Shown piece after piece: positions 13,594-45,700 of a DNA stretch of 64,000 bases. This DNA comes from Xiphias gladius. Taxonomy: Eukaryota; Chordata; Actinopteri; Istiophoriformes; Xiphiidae. The stretch covers positions 7,075,001-7,139,000 of the forward strand of contig NC_053416.1 in the NCBI RefSeq assembly GCF_016859285.1, in the 5' to 3' direction. Made by a program: the position numbers and the translations under genes. Within the stretch, counting starts at the first letter, position 1, and each line of letters begins with the position of its first letter. The notes beneath the pieces are model-generated. The model did no database searches. It saw nothing but the letters and a program-made list of their open reading frames with translations, and was not told the origin of the DNA.

Positions 13594-15312
13594 TCACATA
13601 GTTGTGTGGTAGTTACGGTGGCTAGTTTCCACAGAGTCCTTGCTCCAGATGAGCGGCTGTCTCTCCGGGAGAGCAAACAAGTTTTTCCACCTCCTCGCAT
13701 GCAGCCAAGACGACCCTAGGCATCGCCGTCTCGCAGTGCCAACCGCAGCAGCCAGGGCCCCCGCCACAATTCCTCCGGTGAGCCCCGCAAGCAGCAGCCA
13801 GGGCCACACATCCTGCAGCTCCTCCAGGTAGGGACGCAGGGATTCTGCAAGCCTCTGATCTGGAAGGAACGGAGAGGCGGTCGCGGCAGGCCACATGTTT
13901 CAGTTTACTTTTGCGTTAGAAGTCAGACAACGACGCTAAGTAACATAAATCCCCTTGGTTTAAATTATTATCCTTTTACCGCCAGGACATCTTTTGAGAT
14001 AAGGAACCAAGGTTTAGAGCTTTTTTTTTTTACGAGATAGATTCAGTGGGTGGATATCTTAAAATGCAGGGGGGGGAGATTGGAAAAGAGATTAACACTG
14101 ATAATGGAAAACAGGAATAGACTTCCTGCGATGCAAATGAAAAATGAAAACAGAAAAAACTCCCCTCATAAGTTAACTTACTGGCATCGAGCAGATAGGA
14201 GTATTCGTATCCAAGGTCCTTGCTGGAAATGAAGTATTCTCTGTTTCTGTGGAGGGGCAGGAAGGGCACCATGTGGTACTCGCTGTTGTGCCCGATAGGG
14301 GCATTAGACTCCGGATACTGGGACGGAGACGGCCTATGCCTCCTGAGCCACTGCTCATAAATGCTTTCATGGAAAAGGGAAAAAAAACGCAGACAGCAAT
14401 GAAGTGCGAGCGTCTAAACGCACCTGCGTCCAGTGTTTCTATCTCTGTGCGAGCCCTCGCTTACCTGTCGACGAAGGCGTGGTGGAGGAGGAATATGGGG
14501 TCATTAGCCGAGCCCTGCACGGAGGACATGGATCCGTTCATGAACACATGGAGGGCAGCGTGCATGCCCATGCGAGGACTGTTTCCCAACCCGGTCTGGG
14601 GATCCCCGAATCCTGCAAGGTGAGAAGTGCCTCGTCAGCAGCGGCCAAAGGCGGCAGCATGCAGTGGGTTGGAGACCCCCCAAACCCTTTGGTCTCAGAA
14701 GAAGATACTGTCACGCAAAACCAAAATGATTGATGGATTTTTTTTTTTTAAAGAAACACCCCAGGTACCCTTCATACCCCTAACAGACTAAATGAAAAAA
14801 TAAATAAAGTGATTTTCTTCACCCAAAATGGATACATAGATCATTTTAATTTAAAATCTAACCCTCGGTTTCACTTAATTTCACTGCATACATAAAAAAG
14901 GGCTACAGGGTAAATTGCTACTTATAACTTCGATATTCATCTGCAAATCATTGATAAATGCCTCAGAAATCACTAATAACACAAAGGTTGTCCTGACAGA
15001 GGACATATTCTAAACGACAGGAGCACGACGGCGTGTCGCTAATTCGTTATGACAGCGTTACAACCTGGGTTGTCAGATTATGAGCCTTCCCCAAAGGGGT
15101 ATCACTTCATCTGTATCCACACGGTGCAAACAGACCAACGTGCTGCATGTCACGTTACGGCCGCGAATCAAAGCGTGAATAATCACTAACGACACGCAGA
15201 GAACAGGGAGCTGGTTGGACGGGGTGCCAGACTAGCAGGATGATATGGAAGAGCGGCAGTGCAGCGCTGTGTGTCATTTGAGTCTAAGCAGCCACCTGTA
15301 CAGCACAACAGT

Positions 15313-15356
<44 letters not shown>

Positions 15357-15360
15357 GCGT

Positions 15361-15397
<37 letters not shown>

Positions 15398-16949
15398 CGT
15401 GTGCGTGCGTTCGGTCACGCTCATCTGACCCTCCAGGGTGTTCCTGAAGCTCATGTTGGCGCCGCGGTCCATGGCTCCGGTGTCGTAGTCGGTCAGGCCG
15501 AGGGTGAAGTCAACCTCCGCGGAGGTCGGCAGTCGTCCGACCACATTGCGGTCCTGGTTTCCCGGGTTACGACGCAATGGGCCTTCCTCCCTGGCGTCGC
15601 ATAACACCCCTCTGTCATTGTAGTCCCCTGCCAGGGAGCACAGGACCTGTGGATGCACACACACGCACGCACGCACGCACGCACGCACACACACACATAC
15701 ATTATGAGCAATACAGAGCAGGCAAGTGCCAGAACTAAAGCGAATACCAGCCAGTCAGTTGATGCAAATCATTGGTTCCAGCAAGTCAGAAACTACCCCT
15801 GCTGTTGGTTACAACAGCAGGACAATAAATCTCACCCAAGCAGACCAAACTAGCCGTAAAAGCATTTTTACAATATTAATCAAAGGTGAGTAAAGATGCA
15901 AAGGACCTTGTAATTTTTATCCACTCATTCTTTTAAAATCAGTCCATACCTACACAGTGAATGAGTGAGCATCGGTATTAATGACACTTACATATAGTAT
16001 ATCCATTGCCTTGCATGTTTATGATCTTTTGTGTAAAATTTCTAAATGTGTAACGCCACATCTCAAAAAAGGAAAAAGAAAAGAAAAGTGAAACGAGCTG
16101 AGGGAGATACTTGAGCGTGTTTACCATCCAAGAAGAGAAGACCGAGCCGGGGCTGAGAAGACTGGGATCCTGGGGGCTCCGGTCCCCCATCAAGTCGTCC
16201 GTGCACACGTCACATCCCTGGGCATCCCTCCAGTCCCAGTACGGGATGGTGAAGCTCATGTCTCCGGTCAACTTCCTGATCTCATGCTCCCAGTGCAGCA
16301 GGTATAAGCGGTGCCACGGGAGAAAGGCGGGCGCCCAGTGGGCAAAGTCCACATCGGTCCACACATTCCCCGGCCCCCCTAACAGGGCGTTGCGGGACAC
16401 GTAGTAATGCATCCACACAAACACGTCGTACAAGGACACGTCGGCGAACATCGGGCTAGATCCGTTCCCCATCTCCAGGTAGGTCCCCGTGGCCACAACA
16501 TAGTCCCTGCTGACAGTCTGTTTGGCCAGGTTCAGGTAAGACACAAGTCTGATCCTCTCGGCCCGGGACAGGTGGAATATGTTCCTCCTGAGAGACTCTC
16601 TCCTCTCATTGCAGTTCACCCCAAAGTAGCCAAACTTGCAGTCCGCGCAGTTGAAACCCATGAAGTTCCCTGCGCACTGGCAAGTCCGGTTGTAGAAAAC
16701 CAGGGGCCACTTCTCTCTGTCGTCCAGCCCAGAGAACGGGTACTGCGGGCCGTCGGGCCGGTCCGGCACCTCCACATCCCGACAGAAGCCCCGGCCCGAG
16801 CTGGCTCCGCAGGCCGAGCCGTCCCCCGGCCAGGGCGGGCAGCACTCCTTGGTGCGCAAGGATTCCCGGGTGGCACACAGGCGGGGGAATTGTTGGTAGC
16901 AGGGTACGAAATACAACATGAAACTAACGACGGTCAGTGGCCACATCAC
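13594..16949 (-). CDS. tyr: Tyrosinase, complete
   Basis: Five coding exons on the minus strand: 16125-16949, 15430-15646, 14465-14612, 14182-14363, 13594-13859. They sum to 1638 bases (545 residues). Lengths of exons 2-4 (217, 148, 182) equal those of human TYR as I remember them, and phases agree. The protein is the copper monooxygenase that oxidises tyrosine to DOPA and dopaquinone, the first step of melanin synthesis, in melanosomes. Visible parts: N-terminal signal peptide ending before QQFPRLC; Cys-rich EGF-like region; CuA histidines in WMHYYV, FAHWAP and PWHRLYL; CuB histidines in MHAALH and FLLHHAFVD; a single membrane helix ([20 protein letters not shown]); and a cytosolic ERQPLI, matching the ExxxLL melanosome-sorting signal (EKQPLL in human). 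The conserved SSKDLGY is present. All copper ligands are intact, so the product should be active. Tyrp1 and Dct are excluded by the exon structure and residues. Confidence 0.97.
15315..15410. repeat. (GT)n microsatellite in tyr intron 2, next to the exon 2 donor
   Basis: A GT run of about 96 bases with a few GC and CT interruptions. On the tyr strand it reads as (CA)n/(GCAC)n beginning about 20 bases after the 5' splice site of exon 2 (exon end at 15430). Confidence 0.95.
15655..15700. repeat. (AC)n/(ACGC)n microsatellite in tyr intron 1, next to the exon 2 acceptor
   Basis: Alternating CA and GCAC units. On the tyr strand it reads as GT/GTGC units ending about nine bases before the first base of exon 2 (15646). 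It is complementary to the tract on the other side of the same exon. Confidence 0.95.
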
Positions 16950-17013
16950 AGTAAGGTTTTACCTTGGAGACGGCAAGCAGTCCCCGAGAAAAACGAGCCA
17001 AGGTGGGAAAGCC

Positions 17014-17131
17014 CATGTGATGATTTCTCAAGCTTAAATTCTCCAGGGTTTTCTTCCGCTCCCCCACCCCCCTCCTTTGATCCAGTCACATGCAGCACAA
17101 CCTCAGGGTGAAGCTTATGCATCCCCACATG
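17014..17131. promoter_or_regulatory. Cluster of CACATG/CATGTG E-boxes in the tyr proximal promoter
   Basis: Three E-boxes of the type bound by MITF/TFE factors lie within 180 bases of the tyr ATG: CATGTG at 17014-17019, followed by AT to give CATGTGAT, then CACATG at 17088-17093 (in GTCACATGC) and CACATG at 17126-17131. Tyrosinase promoters are classically driven by MITF through such sites. The motifs are seen directly; function is inferred from the family. Confidence 0.5.
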
Positions 17132-18188
17132 AGGGGGGCAATTAGCCCAAGAACACACACCCGAAGACTGCAGCCAAATTTCTTCCAAGAAACAAGAAAT
17201 CCATCCAACGAAAATTCATTCATACAGCGGGGTTTTCAGTATTTATGCTGCTCATTGGGGCCCCTAATGAAATGTAATATCATTATTACTAACTCTCATG
17301 TAGTCTAATGATACCACTAAAAATATATGCCACTGTATATCCCATATCACATTGAGGACAACACTAGAAGTCCCTATTTTGTAGCAACAGAGATTTTCTG
17401 CTTGCATAGTGCCATTCATGAGCATACAGGAGCACAACTCCCTCTCTCTCTGCACACACTGTTTGGTCATATGACCGCAGATACTTCGTGTCATCACCTG
17501 CAGTGTAACCTCTAGGCAGGGACTTAAAACAAAGGATTTACTGAGGACGAGCTGATGAGTAAAGCCTTATAAAACAGGCCCTTGACTAATGGAAGAATAT
17601 GCACTATTGGCATTTTTTAACAGTGCTTTCTCCGTATTGGCCGTCTAAACGTGCGGCCACAGCCACTCTGCACACTGACCTTTAACCTTTAGTATGATAA
17701 TCATAGAGCTGTTTGCATGTAATACTGATAGGGAAAAGAACATTAAGGTCATGACAGCGAACGAGTCCCCACCAGAGGGCGCCATGTGACTGTTTCAAAT
17801 GCCATTCCGTCTCTATAGATGACAGTTCAGCGGGGGGGGGCTCCCTTCTTTCTCTCTGTCCCTCCAGGCAACTAACAACTTGAAATGTGACTTGAAATGT
17901 TGTTTTGTTCTTTGAGCCTGCTGAAACCCCCTTACCCCAGAAACCACTCGGTCCCCGTGTGTGGAATGTGAACAAATCTCGAATGAATCTCCTGAAATGT
18001 AAATGAATCACTGTGACTTCCGTGTAACGCATTGCCTCCTCTGTCTAAGACGGGTTCACTGTACCCAATGGTGTTTGCTCTTGTTCCTTTAGAGGTGTGG
18101 CCTCGCTAAGTTTAAACAGGAGTTTTAATCTTAATCCACTGAACCCAGCCACTGATGTGCCTATACCGCATTTCCTAACTTGGCCATA

Positions 18189-18197
18189 AGCACATGA
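18189..18197 (-). promoter_or_regulatory. Exact M-box core upstream of tyr
   Basis: Reads TCATGTGCT on the tyr strand, the core of the M-box (AGTCATGTGCT) known from mammalian pigment-gene promoters. It lies about 1.24 kb before the tyr start codon. A 9-mer match by chance is quite possible in a window of this size. Confidence 0.35.
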
Positions 18198-19717
18198 AAC
18201 TCAACGGTCAGTGGTATCAAATCGAGATACTGCGTGTTTCCCTCACTGTTGTCATCATGCTGAAACTACATGGTGATTGTGTGCTTTGTGATGTTCAGAT
18301 TCTGCTGCTCTTTCCTAGTCGCCCACTGCAGATCCACAGCCACAAAGCAACGCATCTTCATTTAAATACATACTCATGTTTGGGGTCCAATTGGGAAGAA
18401 CAGTTCACATTTACACAAGTGAAAATGGGAACCTAATTTACGTCTCGCCAATTAATCATTTAACCGTTCTTCAGATCACTAATCTCTGCTCTGCAACTCA
18501 CAAAGAAAGAGCTACTGGTTCTCAGAGTATCAGTGGATGTTTTTGTCCGTCAACTCGACTAGGTTTAAAAACTGGACAATCTGCAAAGATAAACATCGAG
18601 GTAGTGGAAGACACACAACAAAACAGCCCTTTAATCATGGTTGGAGTCGCTCTGACCCAAGGTAGGAGAGGGAGAGAGTTGCAGTGGAAGCTGCAAGGGA
18701 TCATTTTGTCTCCATCCTTTTTTGCGGACACTGTTATTTTCCATCCAGCTCAGGAGTGGCCCCAACCATGCCTCTTCGAACATACAGATGGTAATGACGA
18801 AATTAATGAGAAAGCCACGAAGCATCAAAGCTGAGTTGATATGAGATATATTTTTAGATTTTTAAACCGTGAATGCGGTCGCATCGACCTAGAACACGCG
18901 AAGGTCAGCCACAAAGAAAACCAGAACCGTGGGATTATAAATCACTGTTTTGTCTTTATCATTCCTATTTGAGAGTTATCTGATTAAATAGTTAATGGAT
19001 CCTTTCCTGTCGTGTACCACCGTCACATTAAAGGGGTGAAAGAGTCGAAGAACTGGGGTCAGTAGGGACTTTAAGTGCAAGAGAAAGAGGGTCTCACATT
19101 CGCAACTGACTGCTGGCCAATCGCCCATAGATAAGACATGACTCTCCGCAGCCAAATGAACCCAACTGTTGCTTAAACTAGCCATTATTCTTTGATGATA
19201 TTTGTTCTAACCTTCTATTCCTTATTTGCTTACACACATATTTGCTCACTTCTTTCTTTTCTCATCTTAAACATGCCTCTGTGTGGTTTTTCCTCTCGGA
19301 GCTTTCCACATTTGTAACCATTTAGTCACTGTTGCTGCTCCATGCCTTCCACTGTTTTGGAGGAGGAGGAGGAGGAGTGTGTGTGTGTGTGTGTGGTGGG
19401 GGGGGGGCGTGTGCGTCAGTAAGTCAAACATGTTCCAATAACGGGCTATATCATCTGCTGCTATTTGGGGTTTGCTGTAGCCAGGCGCCAGACTGAGCCT
19501 GAGCAGGAACCTGCAGCGCTTTTCTTGTTGCTCGTCTGCGATGGGAACGGTCTCAGAAGGGATGGCATGTGCACGGCAGCTGGCGGAAAAGAGGTAGGCT
19601 GAGCCTGTCTGTTAGTCTGGGCATTCGGAGCGCACAATGATGATTTAACCCTTGAATACAGAGGAGAGGAGTGAGTTTTATGCAGTTTGTTAATACCTAA
19701 CTGGACCATCAGCCTAG

Positions 19718-38068
<18,351 letters not shown>

Positions 38069-39900
38069 ACCTGCTCTCTCTATACCATTTTTTCCTCGTT
38101 TGTCCTCTAGTCGGAATAATTTAAACTCCTAGAGACAAAGCCTCAGACTGGACCAAACTCTTGGATGCCTTTCTACATGTGGATATCCTGAAAGTTTAAG
38201 CAGTTTTTTAAATGTATTTTCATTTTTTAGATTGATTTGAATGATTTTTTTTTTGATAGATGCAAGTCTTAGCACACTAAAGATAGTTATATTTCAGCTG
38301 TATATTTTGCATCATTAATTATCATAAATACAAAATATGTGATTTGTTTTTACTGCTTATATTACTGCCGTTGACTTTCTGTACAGGCGATGTTTTTGTA
38401 CTGATAAATTGCCCTTTAATATTTTGAGACCCAGCCGGATGAAGATTGGATATCGATATGAAGACATCTGTCAGAAGAAAAAACACCTGAAATAACTTTG
38501 CCCGGAAGGTCAAACATGACACATTTTTCCTGCCCTCTAATTTGTTGTCGATCTCGGAAGACATGAGCGTCATTTGTATCCTGATGTTAGAGGAGAAAGT
38601 GTACAGATGCTGCGTTATACTAATCAGGGAGCAGTTTTTTTTGTTGTTTTTTGTTGTTTTTTGTGTGGAGACCTTCCTTTTTCTTTGAAAGAAAACATTT
38701 ACTGAGAATGAAAATGAAAACCCTCCCCTCCTGAGAGGACAGGAGCTCTTTACATCTCAAGGGAATATAAGACATTGTCTCAATGCATGCAGCATCTTCA
38801 GGTGTCTAACCCACAAAGAGCTTATGGACTACTTGGACGTCTTCTTTAATTCTTTTGTTGAATGTAAGATAACCTGTCATCATATGAAGTGGACCAAAAT
38901 GATCTTCCACCTCAGGATGTGTCTGAACCAAAATACTTTTGTGACCTCTGTCATCTGCGAGCTCAAAGTGTTTCTAGTTTGCATGATGTCAGGATGTGTT
39001 TGCACTCGTTTGAGTTATATTTGTAACGAATTACTTTTTAATATTGCACTTGTCACAGCAAATAAGATTAGTAGATACAGTAGCAAAGTAATGATACTAT
39101 TAGTGACACTGATATGTTTTTGAGATTAATTTTAGGAGGAGAGAAGCGAACTGGATGTGTGCCAGATTTTTCAGACATCTATAGCAAAACAGTTTGTTTC
39201 CAGTCTGGCTTTTTTTTTTTTTTTTTTACCTACATATGTGCCAATGTCTCCCTGCAGTAAACTGCAGTGTGTTTCTGTAAATGGGCTGACATTAAGAGAA
39301 TCCTACTGCGAGCCCATTTAGATTCTAATCTCTCAAACATTTCAGGCATGAGGATATTATTTTTCATAATATTTTAGGACACTCTGACTATGTTATTTCT
39401 TATGCTTGAACATATTCAATGAATATCTGTTTTGTTTTTTTTTAATTCTTTCTTGTACCTGCATTTTGGTTTCTCTGAGGATGTAGATAAATGATAGTAC
39501 AGATTCACAGGCTTGCAATTTTTCAACTTCTAACTACGATATAACTGATGATGGTCTTATGTTTGTTTATCAGATTTTTTATCACAGTCTGGCTTCAGTC
39601 CCTTAGTCCTTTTTTTTTTCTGTATGTTTACAGAGGCAAGAATTTTTTCATGTTTTTTTGAAATGTGCAGTGTTTAAAACTGGTTTGCAATGTAAAAATC
39701 ATCATAGACAATTGTCATATTTTGCATGCAGGTTTGTACCAGTTGAAATTTTGCAGGTGCATACAGTGCTTGATGCCAATAACTCTCCGATATAATGTAC
39801 AGAAGATGTTGGTCTTGGTCTTATCTTTTCATCTGCCTTTCCGTCTGAATTTACTACTTAGATTTGTGCTGCATTAAAGGTTTCCATTCAAAATGCAATA
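38069..39900 (+). other. grm5 3' UTR, probable
   Basis: AT-rich sequence with many T runs follows the grm5 stop. An ATTAAA at 39873-39878 is the best poly(A) signal I noticed, which would give a 3' UTR of about 1.8 kb. No coding frame is convincing here. Confidence 0.45.
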
Positions 39901-41827
39901 CATTTCATGACAATCATTTGCCATTATTTGTAATTGCTCCTCGTTAACATTGTTGGAATATGTCATTCACAGACATTAAAATAGAAATTCTTCATTGCAA
40001 TGATAGGAATAACACTTTATGTCACTATGTAAAAATCAAAAGTATAACAATAGTTGGAAGACAAGGTCTCAAAATGACTCATCATTATTTTATACTAATA
40101 TACCATACTTCTTTACTTTCCTGCAGTTTTTAATGCTAAGAACTGGATCGTGTGCAGTGTTACTTTCACACTTCCTAAGGTGATGTTACCTATGAACCTT
40201 TTCAAAATAAGAAGATAATTGCGTCAAATCGCTGTGCCATAATTAATAAAAAAGGAAATGGGAAATAGGGTTTCTAGGGCACTCTTTATTAAATAACGTG
40301 ATATAATTTCCTATGCCGCAAATTGTAGACCAAAATTGTTCGGTGAAATTAAGAGTCACAAGATGGTGGGCAAAGTTTATTCATAGTTAGAGCGTAATAG
40401 CTTTGATGAGCCCAGGGAGAGAGTGATGCCGCAATGGATCAACTCATTGTTTACCCTTGAACTCTGATGGTGGTATATATGGTGTTACATAGTCTACCCT
40501 CACTGATATAAATGGGGTGTGCTGTGGTGCCAGTATAATTTAATGGCACCACAACATAAAGCCTCAAAACAACCATTAAGATAAATCAACGCCGTCTACA
40601 AACACTGAACATTTATTTATTTCATGACCTAATTAAGTGTCGACTTAAGTAAAGTCTTCTTTACAGCCCACGACAGACGTGGTCAGTATACGGACGTGCT
40701 TCAGTAGAAGTTGTTTTTTTTTCCTGGGAGAGGTTACTGTCCTCCAACTGGGGGGCATGCGATGATTCCCTCGCTCCAACAGGCCACTTTAGATTCCCAC
40801 AACACAAACTCATACCAGCCACATCTCTATCTGTGCTTTGAATGCATGGGGATTGCAGGCACATAGAGTCTGTACCCTCGCATACTCACTCATCTCTGCC
40901 TTGGCATACACATAGAGTCGGTGTTATCCAAGGCAACGGTCAGCAACCAGCTCGGCATTATTTTTGCCTCCGTTGCTTCCCGTCATGCATGGCGCTGTGG
41001 GCAGACCTTCGTACGACTCTGTAGCCCTCGTGTTGAGTCCCTCGACGAGGAAACGCAGTCCACAGGTTCCCCACGAAGCTGAATATGTAAATCATGTGCT
41101 CAGCGCAAACAAAGGGGTTTCAGCCTGGCTGAAGATGGAGACTGGGTCAAGACACTGTCTTTGTGATGCATAAGTGTCTCCTGTTTGCGCTCTCGCTCAG
41201 ATTGGGTAGTTAATTACGTTTACATGACATAATAATCCCATTACAGCGAGGCATTAATTAAGACGAGTTGCTTACACTGTAGTTCTATTCATATTCTGGG
41301 GACCATAATCGGATAAATGGCTGAAGATGCTCGACAAATTAGATAGTTGCATTCAAAGAACCACTATTGTTTTTACGTGGACGCGAATTACTGCCTTAAT
41401 TGCATTATGAATGCATTTCATGTTGAGAGACATTTAAGGAGCATTCCCTCCTTGGTCAGATGATGGAGGTAACCTGTGATGAGTTTAAATTTAGCAGCTG
41501 AATAGAAAACCTTCTACAGTATGAAAAAGACAAGACCAGCAGGCTACTAACCTTTTCCTGGCAGTGTGACTAACACCGGAGACTCGCGATGCCGCCCTGA
41601 CGGGCACCGGCCCCACAGTGTGGCGCTCCCGGGCGGCGAGGCGAGGCCACGAGCTCCCAGGCACGGCCCCTGGGCAGGTCACACGCTTCCCCACAGAGAG
41701 GGCGGCACCTAAAAGTCCGCGCGGAGAGGGGGACGCTCCGGGACAGGGGGACGAAGCCTCAACCCGCACGCCTCACAACCGAGGCGCAGTTGGTGAACGT
41801 CGGGGCGCCGGAGATCCGACGGTTGGA
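39901..41827. other. Spacer between grm5 and rab38, with a CpG-rich rab38 promoter
   Basis: The first 1.6 kb is AT-rich with nothing recognised except an M-box-like site near 41092. From about 41560 to the rab38 start the sequence becomes very GC- and CpG-rich, like a CpG island promoter and 5' UTR. The rab38 frame is open upstream to an ATG at 41618, but that extension has the arginine/proline/alanine bias of translated CpG island and is not expected in a Rab. Confidence 0.6.
41092..41100 (+). promoter_or_regulatory. Exact M-box core upstream of rab38
   Basis: TCATGTGCT lies about 0.74 kb before the rab38 start codon, on the rab38 strand. RAB38 is a known melanocyte gene under MITF control in mammals, so an MITF site is plausible. 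The motif is seen directly; use is inferred. Confidence 0.4.
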
Positions 41828-42676
41828 ATGACCAACCACCCGTCGCAGTCCAACGGTATGCAGAGCCTCCGGAAGGAGCACCTGTACAAGGTGCTGGTTA
41901 TCGGCGACCTGGGGGTCGGGAAGACTTCCATCATCAGGCGCTACGTCCACCAGACCTACTCCAACAACTACCGGGCAACCATCGGAGTGGACTTCGCCCT
42001 GAAGGTGTTGAACTGGGACTCTGAGACTGTCCGGCTTCAGCTGTGGGACATTGCAGGTGGGTCGGTGAGGAATAGGCTCAGTTTCTGTTATTTGCTGGAT
42101 GTGTAGGGGATCATCTCCTGCTGCCACAACAGGTCAAAGACAAAATAAACCGGCAACCGTCACCATGACCACTGCAGGGTCCAACACAGCCCACTGGTGG
42201 GTAATGCATCTGTGCGGCACATCATTTACAGCTTAGGTATTTTCATGTTTAAAAAGTGCAGAAACTAAGGAACCCTCTCCAACCATAACTGAAAAAGATC
42301 AAAAAATGTTTTTTAGCAGGTCTCTCTTAGTTCCTGAAAAGTTGATAACTTGGGGAGATAGTGCTTATCTTCAAAACGACAGCGAGGCATGACGGTTGTA
42401 AAGTTATGAAACAGTCACAACTTAAACATGCATTGTCACTGTCGAGAGCGTATGTGACACAAACAGTATTCTCTCTCTCTCTCTCACACACACACACTCA
42501 CACACACACACTAGTTTTTGCTCAGGGAAGACGAGCACACTATCATTCAGTCTCCCATTCAAGGTATGTTGCTGCATCATGTGATTAGGCCCATGTGAGG
42601 GAGATTCTGAGGACAGTCACAGGAGTGTCATTGTAGCCTAAATAAAAAACAAAACATCATTACTGAGTCACTCAAA

Positions 42677-42736
<60 letters not shown>

Positions 42737-45700
42737 CAGGCGCATACTTTAAGCGGTTAATTTGGATCCAGTAAATTAAATCATATATCACATCTGATTA
42801 GTCAAGTCTACCTGCCTGAAACTCATCGTAGGGACAAGTGGGGATAAACTAAAGGGACTGTAAGTTTGTTATAATTTAAGGAGTGGTAAATGTTGCACAT
42901 TGTACCTTAAAGTCATGTAAATTGCCCCGTGAGTTTATTGAATGACAGTGCGTCCACTGACGTGTGTGACTGTCTCAGACTGCTGTCACACCACTGCAGA
43001 TGAGGACTCCTTGTGATTCATTCACACATTCTTTGCATGAAAAGAGGAAGTCCCCAATCCATGTCATGTCAGATTTTTCCATTTCCTCTTACGCACAAGG
43101 GGCAAGTAGCAGCATTTTGTCCCCGTCGAAGCGCTTCTAGCAAAGCCACAAGTGGGCTCTCGCGCATTCATATTTATCAACCATGTAAACCTTTCTGCCG
43201 AGAGGGTATGGCACGTAAAACGAGCGGGACGAAAACACCTCCATGCTCAGTCTTGGTCTAAAAAGTACTCACATTAGACAACAAAACACACACCCCCGGG
43301 GACTGTCGTGTTGACAGCTGTTCAGGCCGGCTCCTCAAGCACCTTATTTCCATTCCCCTTCGCAATACACGAGGATGGATGAACACACATACGTGCATAC
43401 CTGAACACAGACATTTCACACGTGTATATCCTCACAGATATATCCTATGAACTGTATTGTATGTAATGCTATGCTTTAAGTCAAAGTTTATTTTCATTGC
43501 AGGTCGGGCGGCATACAGGTTTAATTTAAGTAGGCCTGTTATAAGCAGGAACAAGCACTCGCATTTACCGTCTGGTTGGGTGCAACGTGACAGTAAGACC
43601 GCAGGAATGTGCTGTTTCATGGGAATACGGGCATTGCTAGCTGCAGTCTTAATGCCAGCTGCATTAGTTGTTTGGCTGCAGAAATGTAGGAAAACAATGA
43701 GAATCTCTCGTCAAACCGATGAATGGCAACAGCAACGCTACCATACTGATGAATGAAGCTCCCTGTGTGCGCGTGTGTTTGTGTTTGTCTACCACAGGCC
43801 AGGAACGTTTCGGAAACATGACACGAGTGTACTACCGTGAAGCCATGGGAGCCTTCATAGTGTTTGACGTGACACGGCCCGCAACGTTTGAGGCCGTCAT
43901 CAAGTGGAAAGAGGACCTGGACTCCAAACTGACGCTGGCTAATGGACAGAGCATTGCCACTGTGCTGCTGGCTAACAAGTGTGACCAGGGCAGAGAGTTG
44001 ACCAACAATGGCATCAAAATGGACCAGTTCTGCAAGGACCATGGCTTTGTTGGGTGGTTTGAGACCTCTGCTAAGGTGAGACCACAGTATGACCAGGGTA
44101 TATTTGTTTGCCAGTCGTTCGCAATGTGTACATTTAAATGTATTCCTGCCTGTCCAGGCAAAAAGGTCTCGCTGAGAGTTAGATGAAAGAATTGATCACG
44201 TTCTCAAATCTGTCAAGTAAATATGAAGCTAGAGTCAAGAAAAGCTGAGCTTAAAGACCGGAAGCAGGGGGACACAGCGAGCCTGGCTCTGTCTGAAGGT
44301 AACATACGCCGCCTGCCAGCACCTCAGTACAAAAACAAAGGTGTAAAAATAAAAACGTGTGTCTTTACAGGCAGGTTATGTGTGGCACTATTTCTTGGCC
44401 GGATGCAATGACTTACGTATATAGATATATACTGTAGTATTAAATGTTAATTAGTGACTTTTAGATGTACTGATAGGCGTCGTATGTTACCTTCAGACAG
44501 AACAAGCCCTGCTTTTTCTCCCTGTTAACAGTTGTTATGCTAAGCTAAGCTAACCAGCTGCTGGCTGTAGCTTCATATTTAACAGACAGACATGAAAGTG
44601 ATATTGATCTTCACATTTAACTCTCAGCAAGAATGGGAATAAGCGCGTTTCCAAAAAAGGTTGAAGCATTGCTTTAATCGTCAACGTGACAAAGAATGGG
44701 CCAGATTGTAGGCCTTTGCCGCGAGCGGCTGTCACGCTCAGTGGAGGTCTTCTCCCACGCCGGTCACTTCAGTCAGCGAAAAACATCCCCACAGAGCCAA
44801 CTGGAATTTCATATCCTCGTGGAAAGTGGCTCCGCAAGATAGATTCGCAAAGCAGGGACAGAAGAAGTGAAAAGTTAAAAGTGTTGGAGGATTGTTGACA
44901 ATTTGACCACATCACACAAAGAATATATTTATATGTTAATCCAACATGTCACTGAAGCCTTATCACACTTTCGCGAGTTGAAATAAATTCAAGATGTCCG
45001 GTCTTCTTATGGCAGTAGCCTTACATAAGAATGAAAACTCGGTGAGCTTTGACTAGAATTTAAAATATAGTTATTTGGGTTCGAACAATAATTTTCTGTA
45101 ATTGCTTGTTAGGATGGACCTCACAAAGAATGAGTGTAAAACAAAATGTAGTTTCATTTTTGTGATGCAGAACGATTTGACCGAACCTCCTTCCTTACAC
45201 TAATTCAAACACACTGCGGTATTTACACATAGCCAGAAGTTCTACAAATGTCTTCATTCACACATCCTCCGCTGACACTAATGTGTTTGGCGCCGCATAA
45301 GTGCTCCGCCGCTCTTGTGGCATCAAGACTCAGCATTCTGAAAGGCCAAAGGTTATAAGGCGCATGTTCAGCCAGAAGTGTCAGAAGTGGGATACGCAAA
45401 CAGAGGTACACATTCTTCTTTGGTAGCAGTAAGAAGAAGAATGGTTACGGGATTCATATGAAGCAGTTTTAAACACATGAAGTTCCACACACGTTGGCGT
45501 TCACATGAAGGTGACGGCATGCTGCAGGGTCAACTATTGCTAATGCACAGGAAGTGTACTGACAGCCAGGTGAATGAAGCTGGAGCATTAGGTGCTTTAC
45601 ATTCACAGCTCAGATCATTGTTTTAATAACTATCCCAAACAGAAACCAACAAAATAAAACTATCAAAACAATAATGAAACTGTACTGAGCCAAGTCTAAC

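Noticed and set aside
41618-41827. N-terminal extension of rab38 from an upstream in-frame ATG
   Set aside because: CpG-island composition, no similarity to Rab proteins, and downstream ATGs agree better with known Rab38 length.
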